Shown: positions 8,474 through 17,042 of the stretch, piece after piece
Layout of the letters: every line of letters begins with the position of its first letter
Position numbering within the stretch: the stretch's first letter is position 1
Source of the DNA: Pseudoalteromonas sp. MEBiC 03607
GTDB taxonomy: Bacteria; Pseudomonadota; Gammaproteobacteria; Enterobacterales; Alteromonadaceae
Direction: 5' to 3'
NCBI RefSeq assembly: GCF_004792295.1
Contig: NZ_SRRY01000001.1
Coordinates: forward strand, 1,560,501-1,624,500
DNA: 64,000 nt
Notes under the pieces: model-generated
Told to the model about the DNA's origin: nothing
Database searches by the model: none
What the model saw: only the letters and a program-made list of their open reading frames with translations
Program-made: the position numbers and the translations under genes

Positions 8474-10011
8474 TTAGGAAGCCTCAATAATGTAGCTGTG
8501 ATGTCTTTATGGTCTTTTGTAAAAGCGTAACCATGGTCTATAAGCCATTGTTGAGCCTCTAATTGTTCATCTTTTGGTAGATTATAATATTCAAAGTTTA
8601 TAATCATTGGCTTTATTTTTTTAATTGGAAATGAAGATAGCACTTGCCAATCGTGGCCTTCCGTATCTATCTGAAGTAAATCTAATTCTGAGATGTTATA
8701 TTCAGAAATTAAGCTTTCAAGTGTGACACAATCAACTTCTTCAGAGACCATATATTTTTGTATTAGCGAGAGGGTTTCATTGTCTACTTGCTTTCCCCCT
8801 AATGCATTTCTGTCTGTATATATAGATGAAATTCCTAATGCCCATTCAGGTAAGATTTCATTTTCTATTACATCTCTGGGGATCCTATTGAGTATGATTT
8901 TTTCTTCATCATGAATTGCAGCATTGATGAGTGTTAATTGATCATAAGCTCGGTAATTTTCTACCAATAAGTCAAACATCTCTTTATTTGGCTCTAATAG
9001 AATTCCTTTTAAATTTTTCGCTTTTATATGCTTGTGAAGGGGGTCGAATCGTTTACCATCCATAGCACCCACTTGAATAAACTCAAAGCGCTTACCAGAG
9101 CCACCTTTAATGCTGTAAAGTCTATCTATTAATATATTGAGGTCCAGAATAATGTCTGGCCAAGTATAGTCATCAATTGATGTTCCTGTAGGCAAAATAT
9201 CAAACCTCTCTTCATTAGCTATATTGTTTTTACGTGAAGATACTAGCCTATTACTAAAGTTAGGTTTTTTCTTCTTAGTTTGCGTGCGTGACTCTTGATA
9301 ATGGATTATGTGCGGCGCAGAAATACAGTTTTTTTGATCGAATATATAAGTGTAACTATTCGGTAACCAACAAGTGATCAGTGGCGAAGAAGTCGAAACT
9401 TCACACCAAGCCTGATCTAATAACATTTGATCCCATATCAAGGGCTTTATTTTGCTTAAAAAGGTCCAGTTTTCTAATAACTCAATGGCGTTTTCGGTGT
9501 AATTGAAAAAAAGAGTTCCACTGGCGAATTCCCAGTCATCGTATAAATGAACACCAAAGTCTACATAATGAGGGATCAATGGAGCTCTTTTTACTTTTGC
9601 ATCAGCGTCAACCCAAAGAACGGGGCCTTTAGTTTCTTTTAATGTGTTTAAAATGAATTCAGGCTTTAAACTGCAATTGACTTCCCAATCACCCGCGGAG
9701 TCAACACCATGTATTAGGTAATTATCGTACCCAATAGTATCAAGTGAACTTTTAAGTTCCATTGCACAGTCTTGATAACTTGTATTTTTAGTGTAGTAGC
9801 TGATTACTTTTGGTTTTAAACCTTTGTCAAAAAATCGACTGCTTTTTGCACCAACCCATATGTTCTCACCAAAATTAGAACTTACAATAGGTAAGAATTT
9901 TGCTTTTAGTTCATTTTTTAATTCGTGATTTCTTAAGATAAGGGTGTCGTGCTCATCATATTCACTTTTAATGCTATCTATTAATTTGTCTAAACTCATC
10001 TCATTATTCAC
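8470..10011 (-). CDS. Two-domain protein: glycosyltransferase-like N-terminus plus FkbM-type methyltransferase
   Basis: 513 residues, two apparent domains. Residues about 65-235 resemble a nucleotide-sugar transferase fold: VISYYTKNTSYQDCA strand-helix start, GPVLWVDADAKVKRAPLI with a DxD metal site, then a GTLFFNYTENAIELLENW segment. Residues about 300-510 are an FkbM-family SAM-dependent O-methyltransferase: FEFIQVGAMDGKRFDPL (SAM loop), GILLEPNKEMFDLL, and SELDLLQIDTEGHDWQVL. It probably adds and/or methylates a sugar substituent on the flagellin glycan. It overlaps its neighbours by four and eight bases, consistent with translational coupling. The methyltransferase call is firm; the N-terminal enzyme class is less certain. 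Confidence 0.72.
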   Translation of the reverse strand: MNNEMSLDKLIDSIKSEYDEHDTLILRNHELKNELKAKFLPIVSSNFGENIWVGAKSSRFFDKGLKPKVISYYTKNTSYQDCAMELKSSLDTIGYDNYLIHGVDSAGDWEVNCSLKPEFILNTLKETKGPVLWVDADAKVKRAPLIPHYVDFGVHLYDDWEFASGTLFFNYTENAIELLENWTFLSKIKPLIWDQMLLDQAWCEVSTSSPLITCWLPNSYTYIFDQKNCISAPHIIHYQESRTQTKKKKPNFSNRLVSSRKNNIANEERFDILPTGTSIDDYTWPDIILDLNILIDRLYSIKGGSGKRFEFIQVGAMDGKRFDPLHKHIKAKNLKGILLEPNKEMFDLLVENYRAYDQLTLINAAIHDEEKIILNRIPRDVIENEILPEWALGISSIYTDRNALGGKQVDNETLSLIQKYMVSEEVDCVTLESLISEYNISELDLLQIDTEGHDWQVLSSFPIKKIKPMIINFEYYNLPKDEQLEAQQWLIDHGYAFTKDHKDITATLLRLPK

Positions 10012-12190
10012 TTATAGAGATACTTAATGATTTTATATTTTTTGGAATTTGATTCTTAATTGCATCAGCAGATGTTATAGAGCAAATGATTATTAAATCT
10101 GGATGCTCTTTATACGCCTCTAGCGGTGTCATTATAGTCTTAGTAAGTGACGAAGCATGTTTATCAGGATTAGAATCGATGAAGAAGTAGTTATCACCAA
10201 TGTACTCTTTCAAGGAACTCTCTAAATGGTTTGATAAAGCTGAAATTCCCCAAAAAGCTACTTTCTTTGGTTGAATAAGTTTTATTTTTTTAATCAAATT
10301 AATGTCGATAATTCTTAGAACTTGATCAACTTGATGAGAGTCTACCCGAGAATTAAGTAGTTTCAGTTTTTCTGAAAGATCGAATAAACCAAACCTGCGA
10401 GAGTTCAATATGTTAGCAATCGTAAGCTTATTCTTTTCTATATTTGCTCCATCTAGAGCAAGAATACAGCGGTTTATGCTATCACCCAAGTCAATAATTT
10501 CTGCAAGTTCTGTCCATAAGAATGGAGCGTTATTATCACGGCCATTTTTAAGTTCATGATAAATTGCCTCACTCGCTTCTAGAACTTTATTTTTGGCAAG
10601 TGTTAAGTGATAGTGGCTTTTCTCTTTCAATCCTCTTGATAATAAAATTAGTGCTAAATATAAGCTTGATTGAGCAGTTTTGGTTACTAATAGTGAGCAA
10701 AACTTCTCAATTCTATAGCCTTCAAGAATGCAAAATTGTTTTTCAGCTTCTGCAAAGTTACCTGTGCTATAGAAGTAACTTCCGAGAGAGAAGCGCAGTG
10801 AAATTAGCCACCTTAATGTAAAGCCAGAAGGTTTTGCCTTTTCAGCTTCATCAAGTAAGGCCAAGCTGTCATCGAGCCATTTTTGGGTATGTTCATCTTC
10901 TGCATAGCTTATAATAGTGTTAAGTAGCAATCTGTTTTGCAAAGAGGTATCGCTATTAAGGAGTTCGAGTGCATAAGAAGATCTTAATTTTTTGTCTTCA
11001 ATACGTTGGCCAACTTGAACAACCTGTCTATGCAGCCAAGGAGAGTCCATACCGTTCGCAAAGTCAATATACGAAGGTAAGTTGTTACTTGAGTATTGGG
11101 GATTCTCGTAGCTTAAATCACTATTGATTTTTGCCCACATTGGATTCGTTAAATTTGGCGTCGCAACAACGATAATCCATTCAGTTTCAAATTCGCCTTG
11201 GCTAGGTGATAGTTCGCTATAGGTTCTTGCAGCATCAAGGAGTTTAAATCCGCCAGGCGCGGTTTGTGCGAATCTTTTTTCAATCATGAACCCATAGCTT
11301 TCAATAAGCGTTTTAAACTTATTCCAATCAAATTCATGAAAATGGAACGGGTTAGGGTCTTTACCTGTCTCATCCACCCATAAATATGGAACGCTAAGGA
11401 CTAAGCGACCATCAGGTTTTAAATTGGTAGTGCAAAATTTAAAAAAGTTCTCATAGTTTCTAAGATGCTCAATCGTTTCAAAAGACGTTATGGTATCTAC
11501 GCGAGGAGTATTTAATTTATCGAGTAGATCTAAATCATATTGTTGATAAGATAATTCACTATTGCCATAAATAGTATTCGAATAATTGACGCTATCTTGG
11601 CAAATATCTAAGCCATAAACACGTTGTGCTTTTGATAAGTTTGAAAGTAAATAGCCACCATAGCCTAACCCTGAAGCGCAATCGATGACAGTATCGCCTT
11701 CTCGTATAAAGTTACATGCCCATACATAACGGTAGGTGTGGGCATCTGAGCGGGCGCCAGACTCCCTAAGCATGTCCATATGCAAGTCGCGGTTCTCTTT
11801 CAACCATATTAACGAGTCTTGCGTGTCTTGAGTGTTTCCTAAAAATCGAAAACTACCCAAAGTAAACTTCTGATTATCATAAAGCTTATCGTAAGTGTAA
11901 TAATGATAGTCGATATAACTTCTTACAAAACCATGTTCAAATAATTCATTCTCAATTTCTTCTTTCGCAGTATTTAAGTGCTCATTTACCAATGTAAGTA
12001 TTAGTTCTTGTTGAAAGTCTAAAGCATGGATCTCTGCTATAAGAAGGCTTAAGTCTTTTATGTCAGATATAATATGTGACTTCAAACTACAGTCTAACTC
12101 CGCCAAGCTCTTGCTAACTCGCCAATCTAAAGTTTGCTCCGGATGAAATATAAACTTTCTTTTTTCTAATTCATTCTTGAAGTTCAGCAT
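10004..12190 (-). CDS. Large protein with class I SAM methyltransferase domain and C-terminal Rossmann-like domain
   Basis: 728 residues. The N-terminal 160 residues are helical and unassigned. Residues about 160-315 form a class I methyltransferase: REGDTVIDCASGLGYGGYLL (motif I), VYGLDICQDSVNYSN, RVDTITSFETIEHLRNYENF and GRLVLSVPYLW. Residues about 380-620 are helical and TPR-like in character. The last 87 residues (KKVAFWGISALSNHLE, then YFFIDSNPDKHAS and PDLIIICSITSADAI) form a Rossmann-like unit resembling those in the neighbouring HAD and LicD proteins. It likely methylates a glycan component. It overlaps the adjacent genes by seven and eight bases. Substrate unknown. Confidence 0.68.
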   Translation of the reverse strand: MLNFKNELEKRKFIFHPEQTLDWRVSKSLAELDCSLKSHIISDIKDLSLLIAEIHALDFQQELILTLVNEHLNTAKEEIENELFEHGFVRSYIDYHYYTYDKLYDNQKFTLGSFRFLGNTQDTQDSLIWLKENRDLHMDMLRESGARSDAHTYRYVWACNFIREGDTVIDCASGLGYGGYLLSNLSKAQRVYGLDICQDSVNYSNTIYGNSELSYQQYDLDLLDKLNTPRVDTITSFETIEHLRNYENFFKFCTTNLKPDGRLVLSVPYLWVDETGKDPNPFHFHEFDWNKFKTLIESYGFMIEKRFAQTAPGGFKLLDAARTYSELSPSQGEFETEWIIVVATPNLTNPMWAKINSDLSYENPQYSSNNLPSYIDFANGMDSPWLHRQVVQVGQRIEDKKLRSSYALELLNSDTSLQNRLLLNTIISYAEDEHTQKWLDDSLALLDEAEKAKPSGFTLRWLISLRFSLGSYFYSTGNFAEAEKQFCILEGYRIEKFCSLLVTKTAQSSLYLALILLSRGLKEKSHYHLTLAKNKVLEASEAIYHELKNGRDNNAPFLWTELAEIIDLGDSINRCILALDGANIEKNKLTIANILNSRRFGLFDLSEKLKLLNSRVDSHQVDQVLRIIDINLIKKIKLIQPKKVAFWGISALSNHLESSLKEYIGDNYFFIDSNPDKHASSLTKTIMTPLEAYKEHPDLIIICSITSADAIKNQIPKNIKSLSISISE

Positions 12191-14496
12191 TTAATTATAA
12201 CTCCGTTACTTATATTCAGATTTTCAATGTGCTTTTGGATTTCATCTAAGAATGACTCAGATGCTACCACGACAGGTAAATTCAAGTTAGATGCTTGAGT
12301 AGGGCTTATAACGTTAAAGCCTCGTTTGCTATAATTTCCAAATTCTGCTTTTTTATCAACTAAGTGAACAATTCTTATACTAAGGGACTTTAGTAGCAAC
12401 TCAAGTTCATCAAAAAACTCTCCTGCACCATAGACAACAACTTCTGTTAATTTCAGCTCTTTTAACTGTTCGTGGATTGTCATTATAGATTCTTGGTGTT
12501 TGCTTTCAGTTTCATTGTGAAAAAAAACATTTTTTGACAAAAAGAGAGGATCAAGTCGAGTGATTAAACCTTGAGGCCAAGTAACACGCTTAGATAAAAG
12601 TCCTTTGAATGTTAAGTGATTACTCCAAAATTCATTCAAACCAATATTTCTTATTTCATCGATCTCATTTTGTTCGATAATTGAATATTGGCTTTCTGAA
12701 CCAAAATTATCTTCATGCTTCAGGTTACCTAAAAACTTTGCTTCAATTTCAGTTGGAAATCTAACTTGGCGTGCAATAGAAGTAACCGCCGCCAGTCTGT
12801 TGTTGTAAGTATGTTCATTTAAATTTAATGATTTACTGAAGTATAAGTAGCTGTCAACGCCAAAATTAAATGCAGTGACTAGCTGCTTGTGTTTTTCCGG
12901 TGAGGTATCTTTTGCGCAAATAGGCATCACTTTTTCATTTTCAATAGTAAAATCTAAAGTTGTTGTGTTTTTGCCGACTAAAAAATACTCCACTATTTCT
13001 GGGCTTCGAGAAATAGCCATTACATCAGTAAAAGTAGATGTAACGAAAGGCAGAAACGACATGAAAATTAATTCATTAGCATGGTTGTAAGCTCGTTCCG
13101 TAGTATAAAAAAGAATATTGAGTTTTGCGGACTTTGTTGTCGATTTTTCAATCTGATGGTTAATAGTGCCACCTGCGCCAAAGTCTACAAAAGCATAGTC
13201 TTCATTTTTTGTGACTTGCTCAATATACAAGTCTAACAGAGTCTGTTTTTGCTTTATTGATAGTGTAAGCTGCTCACGATGCTTTTCTAAGAATGCATTA
13301 ATAAGTTGAACTTTAACCTTATCATTTGAAATTTTATTAACTTCCTCATCAAGAATTGATTGTAAAGAGTCATCTTTCTCATAAGGAAGTTGGAGGTCGG
13401 TAAGTAGATTCTTAACACAATAATTTTTTCTTGTAAGAACTTGAGATATGTCACGACTCAATTCTTTTGGATCTATTGATGGTAAGTAGGTTGCTTTTCG
13501 AGAAGCATAAAACTTTCTTGTTGAAAATACTCCCGCTTCCTGAAAGAAAAAATCAAAAACATGCTTATATATTTCACCCTCACGCATCAGAAATAGGGGG
13601 TGACTTATTTCATTATGCTCACATTGATCTTTAATCCATTTGGCAAATCCTGCCAACGTTGGGCCATGTATTACGGCGCCAATAAGGAATGCTAGTTTTT
13701 CTTCGAACGATAAGAAGCTAGGAGCGAGCATTGCTGCGAAAATTCGAGCTTGATTAATCTCGTTAGGATAGAAATCTTTGAAGATTTTCTCTCGTGATAA
13801 GACACGCTGAATCCATCGTGGTGGAGCAAAATGTAGCGACTTTATTTTTGCAGCTGAAGCATTTATTACATCTGATTTTAAGTTATCGCCTATGTGAATT
13901 ATTTGCTCTTGCGAAATATTAAGTTGGTCCAATAAATGTGAATACATATCACCGCTTGCTTTTGTTAAGCGAGTTTCACTTGAAACAAAAATATGAGTGA
14001 AGTTAACTTCTGGAAAATTGGTTCTGAGTAGTTTTGATAAAAACGAATTACTTAAATACATATCTGATGTAGCAATAAATTCGACATTGTATTTAAACAA
14101 ATGTTGGATAACTTCTTTACAGATAGGGTCAGGGTATAAATATTTTGCTTCAACTTCATGCTCAATTTCGATTAATGATAATTGAACTGATTCCGTATAA
14201 GGTGAGCATGCATAAATTTCTGGTAGAGTGATATCTTGATAGGGGCTTTGTAATCGGGCTTTTTTTTCGAAGAAAATTCTACTATTTCTGAATGTTTCAG
14301 GATCAGATTTTATTGGTATATTTCGTTCGATAGCTGTTTTTGCAACCAACGTAAATATATCAGTTGGAGCGCAGCACTTACGTCTTAATAAAGTGTCAAA
14401 AATATCAAAAGATACGACCTTAACCTCTTTATTTTTAAAGATAAGATCAATTTCAGCGCTTATTTCGCTATTTAAATATAAATCGTGTAAATTCAT
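12184..14496 (-). CDS. HAD-superfamily domain protein with C-terminal Rossmann-like domain
   Basis: 770 residues. The N-terminus is a HAD-like hydrolase: VVSFDIFDTLLRRKC (residues about 28-42, nucleophile DIFDT), EFIATSDMYLS (motif II) and QIIHIGDNLKSDV (motif IV). The middle (about 260-640) is unassigned but holds a conserved-looking DYAFVDFGAGGTINHQIE segment. Residues 683-770 form a Rossmann-like unit (VVVYGAGEFFDELELLL, HLVDKKAEFG, PVVVASESF). Large HAD proteins of this build occur in polysaccharide loci, but their reaction is not established. The gene lies between the cytidylyltransferase and methyltransferase genes of one operon. Phosphatase or phosphotransferase action on a sugar or polyol phosphate is plausible. 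Confidence 0.66.
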   Translation of the reverse strand: MNLHDLYLNSEISAEIDLIFKNKEVKVVSFDIFDTLLRRKCCAPTDIFTLVAKTAIERNIPIKSDPETFRNSRIFFEKKARLQSPYQDITLPEIYACSPYTESVQLSLIEIEHEVEAKYLYPDPICKEVIQHLFKYNVEFIATSDMYLSNSFLSKLLRTNFPEVNFTHIFVSSETRLTKASGDMYSHLLDQLNISQEQIIHIGDNLKSDVINASAAKIKSLHFAPPRWIQRVLSREKIFKDFYPNEINQARIFAAMLAPSFLSFEEKLAFLIGAVIHGPTLAGFAKWIKDQCEHNEISHPLFLMREGEIYKHVFDFFFQEAGVFSTRKFYASRKATYLPSIDPKELSRDISQVLTRKNYCVKNLLTDLQLPYEKDDSLQSILDEEVNKISNDKVKVQLINAFLEKHREQLTLSIKQKQTLLDLYIEQVTKNEDYAFVDFGAGGTINHQIEKSTTKSAKLNILFYTTERAYNHANELIFMSFLPFVTSTFTDVMAISRSPEIVEYFLVGKNTTTLDFTIENEKVMPICAKDTSPEKHKQLVTAFNFGVDSYLYFSKSLNLNEHTYNNRLAAVTSIARQVRFPTEIEAKFLGNLKHEDNFGSESQYSIIEQNEIDEIRNIGLNEFWSNHLTFKGLLSKRVTWPQGLITRLDPLFLSKNVFFHNETESKHQESIMTIHEQLKELKLTEVVVYGAGEFFDELELLLKSLSIRIVHLVDKKAEFGNYSKRGFNVISPTQASNLNLPVVVASESFLDEIQKHIENLNISNGVIIKC

Positions 14497-14510
14497 CAGA
14501 AGCCTATTTC

Positions 14511-14969
14511 TTACTGAATCGTGTTAATAATCGCTTTGATGCCATCTAGAGCTGTTTTTAACTCATCAATTTTTGCAGCATTTAGTGCGTTTATACTTTC
14601 TTTCACTGCGGTTGATGAGATATTTTCAGTTCTAGGCAGGTAAATAACTTCGCAATACGATTTCAATTCGTCAAATTTACCTTGCCAGTCATTCCCAATT
14701 GCGAAAACATCAACATTATACTTCTGAATATCCTGTACTTTTTGTTTCCAGCTATGTTCTGGGATTACACAGTCAACATATTCAAGTGCAGCTACTATAT
14801 CGGCACGATCCTGATATTTATAAATACTTTGTTTGCCTTTTTCTAAATTAAATTCATCAGTAGATACGCCGACGATAAGATGATCTCCCATACCTTTTAG
14901 TTTCTTCAGTAAATTGAGATGGCCTATATGAAAAAGATCAAAGGTGCCGTATGTAAGTATTGTTTTCAT
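14511..14969 (-). CDS. Cytidylyltransferase-like protein (TagD/glycerol-3-phosphate cytidylyltransferase family)
   Basis: 152 residues with the nucleotidyltransferase hallmarks TYGTFDLFHIGHLNLLKK (HxGH at residues 16-19) and YLPRTENISSTAVKESI (the RTEGISTT-like motif, here RTENISST). The family condenses CTP with glycerol-3-phosphate, phosphocholine or a related phospho-alcohol to give a CDP-activated group. The next gene upstream in the operon is LicD-like, and LicD proteins use such CDP-linked donors. The pair therefore suggests a phosphodiester-linked substituent on the glycan. The exact phospho-alcohol cannot be read from sequence. Confidence 0.8.
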   Translation of the reverse strand: MKTILTYGTFDLFHIGHLNLLKKLKGMGDHLIVGVSTDEFNLEKGKQSIYKYQDRADIVAALEYVDCVIPEHSWKQKVQDIQKYNVDVFAIGNDWQGKFDELKSYCEVIYLPRTENISSTAVKESINALNAAKIDELKTALDGIKAIINTIQ

Positions 14970-14972
14970 TAA

Positions 14973-15860
14973 TTAACTCTCAAATACTGTTGCACTTTTG
15001 ATCATACTTAAATTCCAGTCTTTTTTAGGGGTTTGCCAATCGTCACCGTAATGTGTTGCTAAGTAACTTGTCGCATTAGAGGGTAAGTTGAGAGTGATAT
15101 CATTAAACTGGTATTTTTCTGTAGTTAAAAGGTGTGAACTAGGCATAGTAAATCCTCGCGATGAAATAACATAATGCATTAGCTCCTCATCAACGTATTT
15201 AATAAAAACGTCAAGTTGTGCAAGTTTGCGCTGAGCTTTGATTGGTCTTAACTTAAATGAAGCGCAATCACCTTTATGGATACTGTTATAGTCATTACGC
15301 GCTTTATTTATAAAGAGCTCCCAAGGTGTATTAAATTCTAGCTCTAGTCTTTCAAGCAGGGAGGTAATTGATTGAAAACACTTATCTGTGTCTGTGCTAT
15401 TTATGGCTATATCTAAGTCATCATCCCATGGGATAAGCGCATTATCTCGAACTATACCGAGCAAAGTTCCTGCATCGACATAATATGCGACATTATCTTT
15501 GTTTAATGTCTCTGTAACTATCGCAAGTAACTTAAGAGCATTTTGGTTGGCTTCTGTATTACCTAGCTGAATTCCTTTGATTGCATGTGCAGGGAGGATA
15601 CGTATTTTATTTACATTAATTGCTAATTCAGTTTGTAGTTGGCGTTCAATTTGTTCAAAAAACTCGCTGGCGACATAAACATAATCAAATTGCATTTTTA
15701 GCAATTCTTCTGGCGCATGCACTGTTAAACCTGCCAGTTTATTAGCCTGTTTGGTTGTGTCATTATCAACAAAGCCCAGTACCTGGAAGTCATTTTGCAG
15801 GTATTTCAAAGCGGCCTTACCGGCTTCACCTGCACCAAAAATAAAAATAGCGTGCGACAT
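14973..15860 (-). CDS. LicD family phosphotransferase with N-terminal Rossmann-like domain
   Basis: 295 residues. Residues 1-100 form a small Rossmann-like unit (IFIFGAGEAGKAALKYL, then LGFVDNDTTKQANKLAGLTV and FDYVYVASEFFEQI). Residues about 120-290 are the LicD nucleotidyltransferase-fold domain, with YYVDAGTLLGIVRDNALIPW followed by the acidic metal site DDDLDIAI. LicD proteins transfer phosphocholine or similar phospho-alcohols from CDP donors to sugars. It is the first gene of the minus-strand operon, three bases before the cytidylyltransferase gene, with a sigma54-type promoter 35-50 bases upstream. Confidence 0.8.
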   Translation of the reverse strand: MSHAIFIFGAGEAGKAALKYLQNDFQVLGFVDNDTTKQANKLAGLTVHAPEELLKMQFDYVYVASEFFEQIERQLQTELAINVNKIRILPAHAIKGIQLGNTEANQNALKLLAIVTETLNKDNVAYYVDAGTLLGIVRDNALIPWDDDLDIAINSTDTDKCFQSITSLLERLELEFNTPWELFINKARNDYNSIHKGDCASFKLRPIKAQRKLAQLDVFIKYVDEELMHYVISSRGFTMPSSHLLTTEKYQFNDITLNLPSNATSYLATHYGDDWQTPKKDWNLSMIKSATVFES

Positions 15861-15894
15861 AATATAATTCTTTGGTATTTATAGTTTTTTTGTA

Positions 15895-15910
15895 AGCAAA
15901 TTATAGACCA
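15895..15910 (-). promoter_or_regulatory. Candidate sigma54 promoter of the LicD glycan operon
   Basis: Read on the minus strand it is TGGTCTATAATTTGCT: GG, exactly ten bases, then GC, with a perfect TTGCT -12 element. Transcription would start near 15884, about 24 bases before ATG 15860. The -24 side matches only in TGG, so this is a candidate site. Confidence 0.55.
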
Positions 15911-16046
15911 TAATAAAGTGGTCATTTAGCCTAATGGTTCTGGTTGTGGACACGTTTCTCTATTAAGCTTGCCACACGACGTGATAAAGTGACTTTAATT
16001 TAAGCTAATTTATAACTTTTTCAATAAGTTAATATAGGCATTCAGT

Positions 16047-17018
16047 ATGATAGCAATCTATGCAAATGCAAGCCAGCAAATTGGCTATGGGCATGTAATG
16101 CGACAAATAGCGTTGATCGAAGTGCTGCTTAACAAACAGCATAAGGTCACACTTTTTTACCGTGATTTAGCCCCTCAATTGCATGGTAAACTCAGCGGGA
16201 TGGGGGTGGTTCTAAAGTGTGCTGTAGATGAAATCGCTCTTGTAACCATGCTATCAAAAGCCGATATTTTAATTGTCGATGATTATGCTCTATCAAACGA
16301 AACAATAATTCAGTTAAAAAATACCGTAAAACAACTTGTTATATTTGATGATGGCACGTATCAGGAGCCATTAGAATTTGATTTAATCGTCAATCCTAGT
16401 GATGTAGTCGATACAATTCATAAAGCGCCTAGGGTGTTACAAGGTTTAGATTATCGGCTAATAAGAAGTGAGTTTAAATCGTATAGGGCGCGCGAACGCT
16501 TTATTGAAAAGAGTATCTTCATTAGTTTAGGTGGTACGGATGTCAAAATGTTGACTCCCGAGCTTTGCCAACAACTTGTTGCTAGTAATGATATTACAAA
16601 GCTCGTTGTTGCAGTGAGCAGTAGTTGTTCAGAAAATACACTTACTTTGCTCAACAGGTTAAAGCAACATGCTAAGTTTGAATTACATATTGATTATCCA
16701 AATCTCGCTAGATTAATGAGTGAAGCTGATATCGCTATTACGTCAGCAGGGGGGAGTTTGTACGAATTAATGTATTTAGGCGTACCAACTATTGCTTTAG
16801 TTTTGGTTGATAACCAATCTCAAGCGTTAGACTCCTCACTAAACAATACGGCTTATCAATGCATAGATTTTAGAAATGAGCAGACTGACTTTGCTAATGT
16901 GGTAAAACAGGCTCTATTTTTGCTTAATTCAGCCGATAAAAAGAGAAAGTTGTCACTTTATGGCCAACAGGCAATTGATGGCATGGCAGCAGAGCGCATT
17001 ATTGAAGCGCTAGATTAA
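16047..17018 (+). CDS. pseG: PseG: UDP-2,4-diacetamido-2,4,6-trideoxy-L-altrose hydrolase
   Basis: Fourth step of CMP-pseudaminic acid synthesis: removes UDP from the 2,4-diacetamido sugar. The 323-residue protein has a GT-B-like fold. The N-terminal loop ANASQQIGYGHVMRQIAL (residues about 6-23) contains the GxGHxxR-type catalytic signature. ILIVDDY, SIFISLGGTDVKML and ITSAGGSLYELMYLGVPTI are the glycosyltransferase-like nucleotide-binding segments. It is the first gene of the plus-strand pse operon and is followed by pseI after 24 bases. It diverges from the LicD operon across a 186-base gap in which no clear promoter for this direction was recognised. Confidence 0.9.
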   Translation: MIAIYANASQQIGYGHVMRQIALIEVLLNKQHKVTLFYRDLAPQLHGKLSGMGVVLKCAVDEIALVTMLSKADILIVDDYALSNETIIQLKNTVKQLVIFDDGTYQEPLEFDLIVNPSDVVDTIHKAPRVLQGLDYRLIRSEFKSYRARERFIEKSIFISLGGTDVKMLTPELCQQLVASNDITKLVVAVSSSCSENTLTLLNRLKQHAKFELHIDYPNLARLMSEADIAITSAGGSLYELMYLGVPTIALVLVDNQSQALDSSLNNTAYQCIDFRNEQTDFANVVKQALFLLNSADKKRKLSLYGQQAIDGMAAERIIEALD

Positions 17019-17042
17019 TCAAATAATGGTCGAAGTAATATA

